Assembly: GCA_963575675.1 (NCBI GenBank)
Contig: CAUYUA010000235.1
Location: forward strand, 1-25,196
Direction: 5' to 3'
From: CAUYUA01 sp963575675
GTDB taxonomy: Bacteria > Pseudomonadota > Alphaproteobacteria > Azospirillales > Azospirillaceae
DNA length: 25,196 nucleotides
This document shows, one piece after another, positions 7,674 to 14,942 of the stretch (position 1 is the first letter of the stretch; each line of letters opens with the position of its first letter). The notes beneath the pieces were generated by a model. That model ran no database searches and was not told the DNA's origin. It saw only the letters and a program-made list of their open reading frames with translations. Both the position numbers and the translations under genes were made by a program.

Positions 7674-7764
7674 TCCGGGGGCTGTGCGCCCAGTCGCTCG
7701 GGCCAAGGACGAAAGCCTCCTGCTTATGATCCCGAGCGAGCGGAAACTCCGTCCCTGGACCCGG
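7669..7764. repeat. Composite type I element: ~96-bp inverted repeat
   Basis: CCGGGTCC (7669-7676) pairs with GGACCCGG (7757-7764), and TCGCTCGGG (7694-7702) pairs with CCCGAGCGA (7731-7739), giving a long interrupted hairpin. Each half is a type I repeat. The left half begins GGGTCCGGGGGCTGTG. The right half, read on the minus strand, begins GGGTCCAGGGACGGAG, then CTCGCTCGGGATCATAAG, almost as at 25149-25187. It lies 49 bp after the glycosyltransferase stop codon and may act as a 3'-end structure. Confidence 0.8.
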
Positions 7765-7812
7765 CTGATTTATTATTTCTCACTATCTTTAACGGGCCGG
7801 TGTAAGATTCTT

Positions 7813-8847
7813 TTATTTTTGGATATTTTCTAGAAATTGCTCGGTGGACGCCCGCCACGAAAACTTCAACGCATAGGCTCGGCATTTCTCTGGAGACAAC
7901 GTCAGAGCAACCTGAGCCGCTCGTCCAAGGTCTTCATCCAAACACGCCACTTCCGGATCATTGACGACATCAAGCGGCCCCGCCACCGGATACGCCGCCA
8001 CCGGGACTCCTGCCGCCAAAGCCTCCAACAACACCAATCCAAAAGTGTCCGTGCGCGAAGGAAACACAAAAACATCCGCCGCAGCATAGTATTTCGCCAA
8101 TTCTTCTCCATGCTGAGCGCCGACGAACCGCGTTTCCGGATAGCGCTCTTTTAAGACGGCGGTTTGAGGACCGTCTCCGACGACATATTTTACGCCCGCC
8201 CAAGGCATGGAGAGAAAAGCCTCGATATTTTTCTCAACGGCCACGCGCCCAACATACATGGCGATTGGCCGAGCGTCGGCGATAAATCCTTTGTCGCGAG
8301 GACAAAACAGCTCGGTGTCGACGCCGCGCGTCCAACGACCGATGTTGGTGAAGCCACGCGCCACGAGGTCTTGTTCAATAGTGGCGGTGGCGACCATCAT
8401 CATGGTGGCGGAGCAATGAAAACGTCGAACTGCGGCGTAACTCCAAGCCAAAGGAATCGGGAAGCGATCGCGGATATACTCCGGAAAGCGCGTGTGATAG
8501 GCGGTGGTGAAAGGAAACCCGCGCTTCAAGCAATATCGACGCGCCGCGTGTCCGAGAGGCCCTTCCGTGGCGACATGAATCGCCTCCGGCGCCATGGCGT
8601 CGATCATGTGCGCCAATTTACGCCCACAAAACACCGCCAAACGGATTTCGGGATACGTCGGCATAGGAACAGTTGGAAAACGATCCGGACCAATGATTTC
8701 GACTCGTTTTCCCATCGCCTCCAATTCATGGCGAATTTGGCGCAATGTGCGCACTACGCCATTCACTTGCGGAATCCAGGCGTCAGAGATGATGAGGATG
8801 TTTACGCGACGGTCTTGGCCGTCGGCGGGTGCTGGGGATAAGTCCAT
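7813..8847 (-). CDS. GT4-family glycosyltransferase (mannosyltransferase/SqdX-like)
   Basis: A 344-residue GT-B retaining glycosyltransferase, expected to move a sugar from a nucleotide donor to a lipid or glycan acceptor at the cytoplasmic face of the inner membrane. Family signatures: WIPQVNGVVRTL (24-35) in the acceptor domain, HVATEGPLGHAA (91-102), YHTRFPEY (117-124), GRVAVEKN (200-207) in the donor domain, and the E-x7-E-like region DTFGLVLLEALAAGVPV (267-283). The nearest remembered relatives are the alpha-mannosyltransferase and sulfoquinovosyltransferase (SqdX) groups; donor and acceptor cannot be read from sequence. Its start overlaps the upstream phosphoesterase by 46 bp in another frame, so the two are almost certainly translationally coupled. 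The first 14 residues lie inside that overlap and are not conserved-looking. A composite hairpin follows the stop. Confidence 0.88.
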   Translation of the reverse strand: MDLSPAPADGQDRRVNILIISDAWIPQVNGVVRTLRQIRHELEAMGKRVEIIGPDRFPTVPMPTYPEIRLAVFCGRKLAHMIDAMAPEAIHVATEGPLGHAARRYCLKRGFPFTTAYHTRFPEYIRDRFPIPLAWSYAAVRRFHCSATMMMVATATIEQDLVARGFTNIGRWTRGVDTELFCPRDKGFIADARPIAMYVGRVAVEKNIEAFLSMPWAGVKYVVGDGPQTAVLKERYPETRFVGAQHGEELAKYYAAADVFVFPSRTDTFGLVLLEALAAGVPVAAYPVAGPLDVVNDPEVACLDEDLGRAAQVALTLSPEKCRAYALKFSWRASTEQFLENIQK

Positions 8848-9584
8848 CGCAGAATTTCCAGTTCGCCCGTCTCGTGTTCAACCAAAGCGGTGCAAGATTC
8901 AACCCAATCGCCGTCATTGCAATACAGAACGCTACTCATTTGGCGCATTTCGGCCTTATGAATATGGCCGCAAATTACGCCGTCGACGCCGCGTCGACGG
9001 GCCTCATCGGCCAAAGTCGATTCATAATTTCCGATGCACTCCACCGCCGACTTGGCCTTTTGCTTTAGATACGCCGAAAATGACCAATAGGGAAACCCCA
9101 GCTTACGCCGAACAAAATTGACCCAGACATTGATGACCAAAAGAATCGTGTAAGCGTGGTCTCCGATCAAAGCCAACCACTTTGCATATGTGACGACGGC
9201 GTCGAACTGGTCGCCGTGAATTACTAAAAAACGCCGACCATCCGCAGCGGTGTGAACGATATCGTCCACCACAGTGACGCCGCCGAAGTGAAGACCAAGG
9301 AATTCGCGCGCCGATTCGTCGTGATTGCCCGGCACATAAAAAACCTTGACGCCTTCTCGCGCCTGACTGAGAAAATATTGTATGACGTCGTTGTGGCTTT
9401 GGGGCCAATACCAGCTTTTACGCAAGCGCCAACCGTCCACCACATCGCCGACCAGATAAAGGTATTCTGATTTGGCGTGTCTCAGGAAATCCAACAGGAC
9501 TTCCGCTTTGCTTCCCCGAGTCCCCAAATGGATGTCCGATATCCAGATCGCGCGGTAAAATCGCGTTCCAGTCTCTTTCTCCAT
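8802..9584 (-). CDS. Metallophosphoesterase, UDP-2,3-diacylglucosamine pyrophosphatase (LpxH)-like
   Basis: A 260-residue calcineurin-like phosphoesterase with the complete dimetal signature: SDIHLG (16-21), GDVVD (46-50), GNHD (86-89), HGDQ (123-126) and GHIH (206-209). The ending CNDGDWVES (222-230) is typical of the LpxH-like subgroup often annotated as UDP-2,3-diacylglucosamine diphosphatase. Since alphaproteobacteria usually use LpxI for that lipid A step, an envelope-lipid or glycan phosphatase role is safer than naming it lpxH. The pairing with a downstream GT4 glycosyltransferase is, from memory, common in alphaproteobacteria. A GGAG lies about 11 bases before the ATG. There is no signal peptide; the hydrophobic stretch near 137-155 could contact the membrane. 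Confidence 0.9.
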   Translation of the reverse strand: MEKETGTRFYRAIWISDIHLGTRGSKAEVLLDFLRHAKSEYLYLVGDVVDGWRLRKSWYWPQSHNDVIQYFLSQAREGVKVFYVPGNHDESAREFLGLHFGGVTVVDDIVHTAADGRRFLVIHGDQFDAVVTYAKWLALIGDHAYTILLVINVWVNFVRRKLGFPYWSFSAYLKQKAKSAVECIGNYESTLADEARRRGVDGVICGHIHKAEMRQMSSVLYCNDGDWVESCTALVEHETGELEILRWTYPQHPPTAKTVA

Positions 9585-10222
9585 AATAATATTGCTCCAT
9601 CAAGGGGGGGCGCAAACTATGTCGGCCACGGAAACGGCTTTGATCGAAACGGCGTCGCGAAAACAGGAGAGCGAGTATAGAAATCGGCGCAACGACGGGG
9701 GGGACATCCTAATCCAGATGGATCAAGAATTGCAAGAAAAGTTGCAAAATTGCCGCAAAATGATGGAAAAACACTTTCCGATAAAATAGTAAGGTCGGGA
9801 AATCATCTGAAACGCCTGTCTTCGTCATAAAGTCCGTCAAGTGCGCGCTTGTTTTTTTCTGTAGGTTCTCTCTTATTTTTAAAGTGTCAATATTTTTAAT
9901 TTTAATCATTTTTAAGGAACGGCCTCGCTTCTTTTGCGGCGCACTCTAAATAAAATATAAAAATATGTTTTGTTTCAATGCTCTAAAGGTAATTTTCCGA
10001 CCTTGCGTTTCCTTGCGGCGCGGCATGCTGTTCTCTCTGAATGTGCGTGACAAATTGTCGCGCCTCCTATTCTGCTCGCTTTTCGTGATCGAAACGACAT
10101 ATAGTGGAAAAAAATGAAGGCGTTCGGTTTTGATCTCGTGACAAAGTTTCTTCGTTTGGAAGAAAGCCGCGAATGATCGTTCGAAAAGCTGCTTCGCGAA
10201 TCACAAGGGAAGGAAACAAGAA
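9585..10222. other. AT-rich divergent spacer with no certain gene
   Basis: 638 bp between the phosphoesterase start and the SOD-like gene start. It must contain both promoters. The right half (about 9840-9990) is clearly AT-rich. The only reading frame with a plausible ribosome site is the short one at 9619-9789. I see no tRNA, riboswitch or strong hairpin. Confidence 0.5.
9619..9789 (+). CDS. Possible small protein, unrecognised
   Basis: A 56-codon frame starts at an ATG preceded, 8 bases upstream, by AAGGGGGGG. The predicted product is charged, without signal peptide or membrane helix, and ends in an amphipathic Lys/Gln/Glu-rich stretch (DQELQEKLQNCRKMMEK). No family is recognised. An equally long frame exists on the other strand, so coding is unproven. 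Confidence 0.22.
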   Translation: MSATETALIETASRKQESEYRNRRNDGGDILIQMDQELQEKLQNCRKMMEKHFPIK

Positions 10223-10696
10223 ATGACCATAACCACCGTGCGAGCCGTTGTGGCCGGGTTTCTTTCGCTGGGCGTGTTGTTCGGGGTGGAGGAGGCTGTT
10301 CAGGCTGACGGCATGTCGTCTTTGGTTCGCAATAATGAACCGAGCGCTGCGGCGTCGGTTATCAATTCTCAAGGACAAATCATCGGAGTGGCGCAATTTT
10401 TTCAGACGCAGGCCGGAATGTTGGTGACGTTGTCTTTGGAGAAAACGCCGGAAGGTGTGTATAGCGCTTATATTAGCCGAACAGGAGCCTGCTCATCTTT
10501 CGGTCTTCAAAGGCAGGAAACGGATGATGTGGCGCTGTCTGGGATGAACGCGGGAAAAGATGGGAGAGTGCGCGCGGAGATATTAACCGATGCGGCAACG
10601 GTTCAGAGCGTTCGTCATGGATCACTGGTGGTGTTTGCCAATGATGTGTCTGGCCAGTCGCGTCGAATTGCTTGCGCGGTTATACAAACGATTTGA
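10223..10696 (+). CDS. Secreted Cu/Zn superoxide dismutase-fold protein lacking metal ligands
   Basis: 157 residues with a signal peptide (1-28, ending AVQADG). The mature part follows the SodC layout: VINSQGQIIGVAQF strand, the GVYSAYISRTGAC segment (78-90) aligned to GPHGFHIHEKGDC of SodC, then NAGKDGRVRAEIL (109-121), SLVVFAN (134-140) aligned to the ALVVHA strand, and RRIACAVI (147-154). The two cysteines of the conserved disulfide (Cys90, Cys151) are kept. All four ligand histidines that can be aligned are replaced (Tyr80, Tyr83, Ser85, Phe138). It should therefore not dismutate superoxide; a structural, binding or periplasmic role is more likely. AAGGGAAGGAAA precedes the ATG. It is not in an operon: the next gene is on the other strand. 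Confidence 0.78.
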   Translation: MTITTVRAVVAGFLSLGVLFGVEEAVQADGMSSLVRNNEPSAAASVINSQGQIIGVAQFFQTQAGMLVTLSLEKTPEGVYSAYISRTGACSSFGLQRQETDDVALSGMNAGKDGRVRAEILTDAATVQSVRHGSLVVFANDVSGQSRRIACAVIQTI

Positions 10697-10705
10697 TATT
10701 CTTGC

Positions 10706-10745
10706 ACTCTGTTCGACCGATGGGTTCGATCAGAAATCCGAGGAA
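10706..10745 (+). repeat. Type II terminal-repeat-like fragment after the SOD-like gene
   Basis: CTCTGTTCGACCGATGGG, then GTTCGATCAGAAATCCGAGG, resembles the type II left end CTCCGTTCGATTAGAGCCCG in two overlapping ways. It lies 10 bp after the stop codon of the SOD-like gene, in the 101-bp convergent gap before mutT. No core is present. Confidence 0.35.
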
Positions 10746-10797
10746 AACGTGTTGGCGGCTTTTTCGGGCGGTGCGTATTGCCCTTATTTCCATTTCG

Positions 10798-11241
10798 TCA
10801 TAATAATAAATCCCGCAGCACCGCCACCAAAGGCGTGTCGGCGGCAGGCATTGGGTAATCGGCGCCCATTCGGTTGACGTAAACCCACGACAGAGCTTGC
10901 CCTTCGCGCGGCGTGACGAAGCCTTGCCATACACGGCAGGCGTAAAGCGGCATCAGAAGATGAAAAGAATCATAGCTGTGGGAAGAAAACCCGATCGGCG
11001 CCAAACAGCTTGATCCGGTGTTTATTCCCAGTTCTTCATAAAGTTCCCGAACGAGGGCGGCTTCTGGAGTTTCCCCTTCGTGAACTTTTCCGCCTGGAAA
11101 CTCCCAGAGTCCCGCCATTGGTTTCCCTGGAGGGCGCTGCGCCAAAAGAACTCGACCATCGGGATCGATCAGAGCGGCGGCGACGACCAGAACCAAAGGC
11201 AGCCCCATTGGAGGGGGGAAACCATAATCAGAGCAGCTCAT
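10798..11241 (-). CDS. mutT: MutT-family Nudix hydrolase (8-oxo-dGTP diphosphatase)
   Basis: 147 residues, typical for MutT. The protein hydrolyses oxidised dGTP to the monophosphate and keeps it out of DNA. A perfect Nudix box G-x5-E-x7-RELYEELGI occupies residues 51-73, preceded by VLLAQRPPGKPMAGLWEFPG, the usual MutT lead-in. Start: the ATG at 11241 has GGGAG about 11 bases upstream. A second ATG at 11208 lacks a ribosome site. The argJ-mutT order is frequent in alphaproteobacteria (recalled) and supports the MutT call over other Nudix specificities. Here a strong hairpin lies between the two genes, so read-through from argJ may be limited. Confidence 0.92.
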   Translation of the reverse strand: MSCSDYGFPPPMGLPLVLVVAAALIDPDGRVLLAQRPPGKPMAGLWEFPGGKVHEGETPEAALVRELYEELGINTGSSCLAPIGFSSHSYDSFHLLMPLYACRVWQGFVTPREGQALSWVYVNRMGADYPMPAADTPLVAVLRDLLL

Positions 11242-11267
11242 GAGAGTGTTGGCTCCCTTGGTAAAGG

Positions 11268-11315
11268 ATCAAAAGTATCCAGGGGCTGTGTTTCCAGTCT
11301 CGGGATACTTTTGAT
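11268..11315. repeat. Type I hairpin between argJ and mutT
   Basis: A perfect 13-bp outer stem pairs ATCAAAAGTATCC (11268-11280) with GGATACTTTTGAT (11303-11315). The 22-base loop holds the type I core (AGGGGCTGTGTTTCC). It lies 45 bp past the argJ stop and 26 bp before the mutT start codon on the minus strand. On the plus strand TTTTTA follows, but no gene there needs ending. On the minus strand it could attenuate or separate mutT expression. Confidence 0.75.
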
Positions 11316-11360
11316 TTTTATTCAGAAGATTAAAGTCGGAATTATTTTCTCGGCGGCTTT

Positions 11361-12599
11361 CTAGCTGCGATAACTGCCGTTTATATCGATATATCCATGG
11401 GTCAGATCGCATGTCCAGACGGTCGCATTGCCCTGTCCCAAACCGATTTCAATTAAAACATCAATATTGCCGCTCTTCATGTGTCGCGTAACCGGCGTTT
11501 CGTCGTATCCCGGAACCGCCATGCCTTCACTCGCAATCAGAATCCCGCCGATGCTGATCCGTAGCAAATCCCGATCCGCCTGTTCTCCGGATCGACCGAC
11601 AGCGGCAACAATACGCCCCCAATTTGCGTCTTCTCCGGCAATCGCCGTCTTCACCAACGGCGAATTCGCCACCGTCAAAGCAATTCGCTTCGCCGCTGAG
11701 TCGGTCTTCGCCCCCGTTACCGAAATCTTCACAAATTTCGTTGCGCCTTCTCCGTCGCGAACCACTTGATGCGCCAAATCCAACGCGACTTCGTTCAACG
11801 CTCGACGAAAACCCGCTAATTCTATGCTGTCCGCCGATTTCGGCAATGCATTGTTCGCTCGTCCTGTTGCAAACAACAACATCGTATCGCTGGTCGAAGT
11901 GTCTCCGTCCACGGTGATCGCATTAAACGAACGATCCACCGCATCCGTTAGTAAACTCTGAAGAACCGGCGCTGGAATCGCCGCGTCGGTGAATAAAAAC
12001 GCCAACATCGTCGCCATATCAGGCGCAATCATTCCTGATCCCTTGGCGAATCCGTTGATCGTCACCGTCACGTCGCCTATTTTCGCCGTGCGTGTTGCGC
12101 CTTTCGGAAAAGTGTCGGTCGTCATAATAGCGGCTGCGGCGCGAGTCCAACCACTGCTTTCCGCCGTCAGTCCGGAAGCGATGTTCGACATTTGCGCCGG
12201 GATTAATCCCGACGGAAAAGGTTGTCCGATGACGCCGGTGGAAGCCACGAAAACTTCGTGACTCTCGCATCCAGTCAACAGAATCGCGGAGTCGACGGTG
12301 GCGTCGAGGGTCTGTTGTCCGGCGCGTCCCGTGAAGGCGTTGGAATTGCCGGAATTAGCGACAACCACACGCGCTCGCCCCCCCTTTAGAGCCTCTCGGC
12401 ACCACAGCACCGGCGCAGAGGCCGTTAAAGAGCGCGTCAACACGCCGGCGGCGGCTGTTCCTTGATCCAAAACCGCAACCATCAATTCGTCGCGTTTTTG
12501 ATAGCGAATGCCGCAATTCGCTGTCGCCAAGCGAACGCCGGCAATCGGCGGCATATGCGGAAACCGATTGGGGGCCAACGGAGAGTGGTTGGTGGTCAT
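11361..12599 (-). CDS. argJ: Bifunctional ornithine acetyltransferase / N-acetylglutamate synthase
   Basis: 412 residues, the usual ArgJ length. It transfers the acetyl group from N-acetylornithine to glutamate, and in bifunctional forms also uses acetyl-CoA, in the cyclic arginine pathway. The precursor cleaves itself before a conserved Thr into alpha and beta chains. That site is visible as KGSGMIAPDMATMLAF, with Thr197 as nucleophile. Other family blocks: VANSGNSNAFTG (80-91), VASTGVIGQPFP (118-129), DGDTSTSDT and AGEDANWGRI. AAGGGG lies about 10 bases before the ATG at 12599. Whether it is bifunctional or monofunctional cannot be told from sequence. A prolyl isomerase gene precedes it on the same strand after 326 bp and mutT follows. 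Confidence 0.97.
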   Translation of the reverse strand: MTTNHSPLAPNRFPHMPPIAGVRLATANCGIRYQKRDELMVAVLDQGTAAAGVLTRSLTASAPVLWCREALKGGRARVVVANSGNSNAFTGRAGQQTLDATVDSAILLTGCESHEVFVASTGVIGQPFPSGLIPAQMSNIASGLTAESSGWTRAAAAIMTTDTFPKGATRTAKIGDVTVTINGFAKGSGMIAPDMATMLAFLFTDAAIPAPVLQSLLTDAVDRSFNAITVDGDTSTSDTMLLFATGRANNALPKSADSIELAGFRRALNEVALDLAHQVVRDGEGATKFVKISVTGAKTDSAAKRIALTVANSPLVKTAIAGEDANWGRIVAAVGRSGEQADRDLLRISIGGILIASEGMAVPGYDETPVTRHMKSGNIDVLIEIGLGQGNATVWTCDLTHGYIDINGSYRS

Positions 12600-12925
12600 G
12601 CGTGCAAACCCCTTAATGCATTGAAATCAATAACGTCGTTTTGCGTTTTTTCTTCGCTCCAGCATAGTTGGTCTTGGCTGAAAACGATATTGCCAATGTG
12701 CGTCGCCGGAGCAACGGCATTATAAAATCAAAAGGGTTCAAGGCTGTCTTCCTCTTATTCGCTGTAAAGCGAAGCTCGCGCCGTTTGTGCGAAGTTTGTC
12801 TTGCGGCAAATAAAGAGGCTTTCGTCTTTGATCCTATTTAATTTTGTAATGCGATTTTTCCGTGTGCAATTTTTGTGGAGGCCCCGTTCGACGACTCGGG
12901 GGCTCCACATGATCAATCAAGAAGA
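12600..12925. other. Spacer between prolyl isomerase and argJ
   Basis: 326 bp without a supported gene. It probably carries the argJ promoter. A hairpin at 12875-12908 lies just after the isomerase stop. The rest (12720-12870) shows no clear structure. Confidence 0.5.
12875..12908. terminator. Hairpin after the prolyl isomerase gene
   Basis: GTGGAGGCCCC (12875-12885) pairs with GGGGGCTCCAC (12898-12908) with one G-G mismatch. The loop GTTCGACGACTC resembles the type II terminal repeat (GTTCGACTGAAGACTC). It lies 17 bp after the isomerase stop on the minus strand, but the minus strand continues with AAAAA, not T, so it is not a classical intrinsic terminator. Confidence 0.5.
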
Positions 12926-13858
12926 TTAGGGCTTGGGAGTCGGAGCTTCGGAAGACGCAGGAGTTCCATCTATTGAGAACTGCTCGATTTTAGCTTTGGC
13001 GCGAAGCTCTTCGATGATCGTTGTAACGACCTCTTGGGAGATTTCTCCTTCCAGATCGCCGCGCATCTCGTCGAACGTGGGAGGCGCCGCTTTACGACGT
13101 TCTTCGACTTTAATGACGTGCCAGCCGAATTGAGTCTGCACAGGAGCGTCGCTGACTTTGCCTGCCGCCATGCCGAAAGCGGCGTCGGCAAAGGGTTGAA
13201 CCATGCTGTCGCGCGTAAAGAACCCGAGATCGCCTCCCTGCGTCGCCGAGACGGTGTCCGTAGACTTGTCTTTAGCGATTTTGGCAAAGTCTCCGCCTTT
13301 TTTCAGTTGCTCGATGATCGCTTTGCCCTCGGCTTCGGAGGCGAGCAAGATATGACGCGCCCGGACTTCGTCTTGAGCCGGGTTTTCCTGCAAATATTGC
13401 TGATAGCGCTTTTTCACTGTATCGTCCGACATCCGCTCTTTTACGGCGCGGTTTAGAAAGGCTTCCTGCACGGCGCGCTCTTCGGCCCGCTTGATTTTTT
13501 CTTTGACTTCAGGGTCTTGGAGTAAATTCTGTTTCTGAGCCGCCGCCGCCACCAAGTGGCCATTGATGACCTGATCGATCATGGCTGGAAAAACGGTTTG
13601 GATCGGCATTTGACGCACATGTTGAGGCATGCCCGCCAAAGCTTCGACGACTTCCGATTTATGAATGGCTTCACCGTTGATGCGCGCTACAACCGGGTCT
13701 GCGGCGGCTCCTTTGGCGGTGGGGGGCGTGGTGGGATTGTGGGCGGGATCAGCGGCGAACGCTCCTCCTGAGCCGGCCACGCCCGAGCCGGCGACGACCG
13801 TCACCGCGCCAATCAAAGCCGCGCGACACAATCCGGCGCGGAAAAAATCCATAAACAT
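12926..13858 (-). CDS. Periplasmic parvulin-type peptidyl-prolyl isomerase
   Basis: 310 residues. An N-terminal signal sequence ends near AFAAD (about 35). A SurA-like helical region follows, starting ARINGEAIHKSEV and covering roughly 55-155. The parvulin domain spans about 164-252, with VRARHILL, GGDLGFFTRDSM and QFGWHVIKVEER as its hallmarks. The tail is Pro/Ala-rich. The protein should fold or chaperone outer-membrane and periplasmic proteins, as PrsA/SurA-type foldases do. AAAGGA lies 8 bases before the ATG at 13858; a GTG one codon earlier and a third start (ATG 13852) are less likely. The gene stands upstream of argJ and diverges from a DUF218 membrane protein. A hairpin follows the stop codon. 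Confidence 0.93.
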   Translation of the reverse strand: MFMDFFRAGLCRAALIGAVTVVAGSGVAGSGGAFAADPAHNPTTPPTAKGAAADPVVARINGEAIHKSEVVEALAGMPQHVRQMPIQTVFPAMIDQVINGHLVAAAAQKQNLLQDPEVKEKIKRAEERAVQEAFLNRAVKERMSDDTVKKRYQQYLQENPAQDEVRARHILLASEAEGKAIIEQLKKGGDFAKIAKDKSTDTVSATQGGDLGFFTRDSMVQPFADAAFGMAAGKVSDAPVQTQFGWHVIKVEERRKAAPPTFDEMRGDLEGEISQEVVTTIIEELRAKAKIEQFSIDGTPASSEAPTPKP

Positions 13859-14049
13859 CACAACATTCCTTTCGGCAAATTCAGCCTAACACTCGATTTC
13901 TTTTTAAGCACGGCTCCGACGCGTGGAGCAAGGGTGTGGAATTCGTCTTCCCCTTGAGCCGGTAAAACTCTATACCTCATGAGCCGCGTGACGAGAGGAA
14001 GATTTTTTGTCGTTTTCCGGCGTCCACAACGAGGGAAGCTCCTTCGGTC

Positions 14050-14850
14050 ATGTCGTTTATCCTATCGAAAATTTTGTGGATTGTTTTAGCGCCTGGAACG
14101 CTTCTAACGCTTTTGGCGAGCGGCGGCGCTGTTCTTCAATACCTCGGGAGCGAGCGTTTACGGTGTTGGGGGCGAAGGCTCAGCGCTTTATCGGCGTTTG
14201 GACTGGCGCTTTTCTTGTTTTTACCGCTCGGAGGAGGTTTGACGGTTGTTCTGGAGGGGCGTTTTCCGGTTCCGGCCACGTTGCCGGAGCATGTTGACGG
14301 CGTGATCGTTTTGGGTGGGATGGTGGATCCGTCATCCAGCGCCGTTTGGGGGCGTCCGACGCTTAATCACGGCGCGGATCGTTTGACGGAGTTCGCCTTT
14401 TTGGCGCGTCGGTATCCGGAGGCCAAGATGGTTTTTACGGGGGGCTCCGGGTCTTTGACGCATCCTGAGTTACGTGAGGCTCCGATAGCGCGCGCGATTC
14501 TAGAGCGAATCGGGGTGGCGACGGATCGAATGATCTTTGAAACCGAATCGCGAAATACATACGAGAACGCAATTTTTAGTCAAGCTTTGGCGCATCCCAA
14601 GCCGACTGAAACGTGGATTTTGGTGACGTCGGCGATGCATATGCCTCGTTCGGTGGGAATCTTTCGGCGGATTGGTTGGAATGTGACGCCGTTTCCGGTG
14701 GCGCATCGTTCGGGTGTGGATACTGTGACGTGGATGCCGTTTGATGTTGCGAGTGGTTTATACCGATTCGAGGAAGCTCTGCATGAGTGTGTCGGGTTGG
14801 TCGCTTATTACTTGATGGGACGTTCGGACAGCGTGTTTCCCTCACCTTGA
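14050..14850 (+). CDS. DUF218 (YdcF/ElyC-like) membrane protein
   Basis: 266 residues. Two hydrophobic segments (about 6-28 and 46-63) anchor a DUF218 domain with DGVIVLGG (83-90), FTGGSG (129-134), ESRNTYENA (166-174) and VTSAMHMPRS (192-201). The DUF218 family includes E. coli ElyC, SanA and YdcF; ElyC affects peptidoglycan and lipid-carrier metabolism. The two-helix layout is most like ElyC. The precise reaction is unknown, so the assignment stays at family level. AGGGAAG precedes the ATG at a normal distance. It diverges from the periplasmic isomerase, and both look like envelope functions. The type I hairpin at 14895-14933 follows 44 bp after the stop. Confidence 0.9.
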   Translation: MSFILSKILWIVLAPGTLLTLLASGGAVLQYLGSERLRCWGRRLSALSAFGLALFLFLPLGGGLTVVLEGRFPVPATLPEHVDGVIVLGGMVDPSSSAVWGRPTLNHGADRLTEFAFLARRYPEAKMVFTGGSGSLTHPELREAPIARAILERIGVATDRMIFETESRNTYENAIFSQALAHPKPTETWILVTSAMHMPRSVGIFRRIGWNVTPFPVAHRSGVDTVTWMPFDVASGLYRFEEALHECVGLVAYYLMGRSDSVFPSP

Positions 14851-14894
14851 TTGTCTAATTTATAATTTTGCGGTTTTTTTTATTCTGAATAAAC

Positions 14895-14933
14895 TTAAAA
14901 GGGGCTGGGAACGCAGACCTTGGCCCCTTTTAA
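14895..14933. repeat. Type I hairpin after the DUF218 gene, terminator-like
   Basis: TTAAAAGGGGC (14895-14905) pairs with GCCCCTTTTAA (14923-14933) over 11 bp. The loop, read on the minus strand, holds AAGGTCTGCGTTCCC, the type I core. The right arm carries TTTT, so it can serve as an intrinsic terminator for the DUF218 gene. A type II element begins 9 bp further on. Confidence 0.75.
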
Positions 14934-14942
14934 ATTTCTGCG

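Larger units (their letters stand above)
7489..7812. other. Repeat-filled spacer between the channel and glycosyltransferase genes
   Basis: This 324-bp spacer lies upstream of the channel gene and downstream of the glycosyltransferase. Nearly all of 7573-7764 is repeats: three imperfect ~13-bp units, a 16-bp tandem pair and a ~100-bp inverted repeat. The 70-codon open frame across it (7593-7805) only translates these repeats and is not considered a gene. Confidence 0.7.

Noticed and set aside
8164..8841. 225-codon plus-strand frame opposite the glycosyltransferase
   Set aside because: It is antisense to a clear GT4 enzyme and has no recognisable motifs.
10223..10696. Active Cu/Zn superoxide dismutase
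   Set aside because: The fold and disulfide fit, but none of the alignable metal-binding histidines is present.
12875..12908. Classical intrinsic terminator of the isomerase gene
   Set aside because: The stem is good, but the minus strand continues with A, not a T-run, so only a generic hairpin is claimed.
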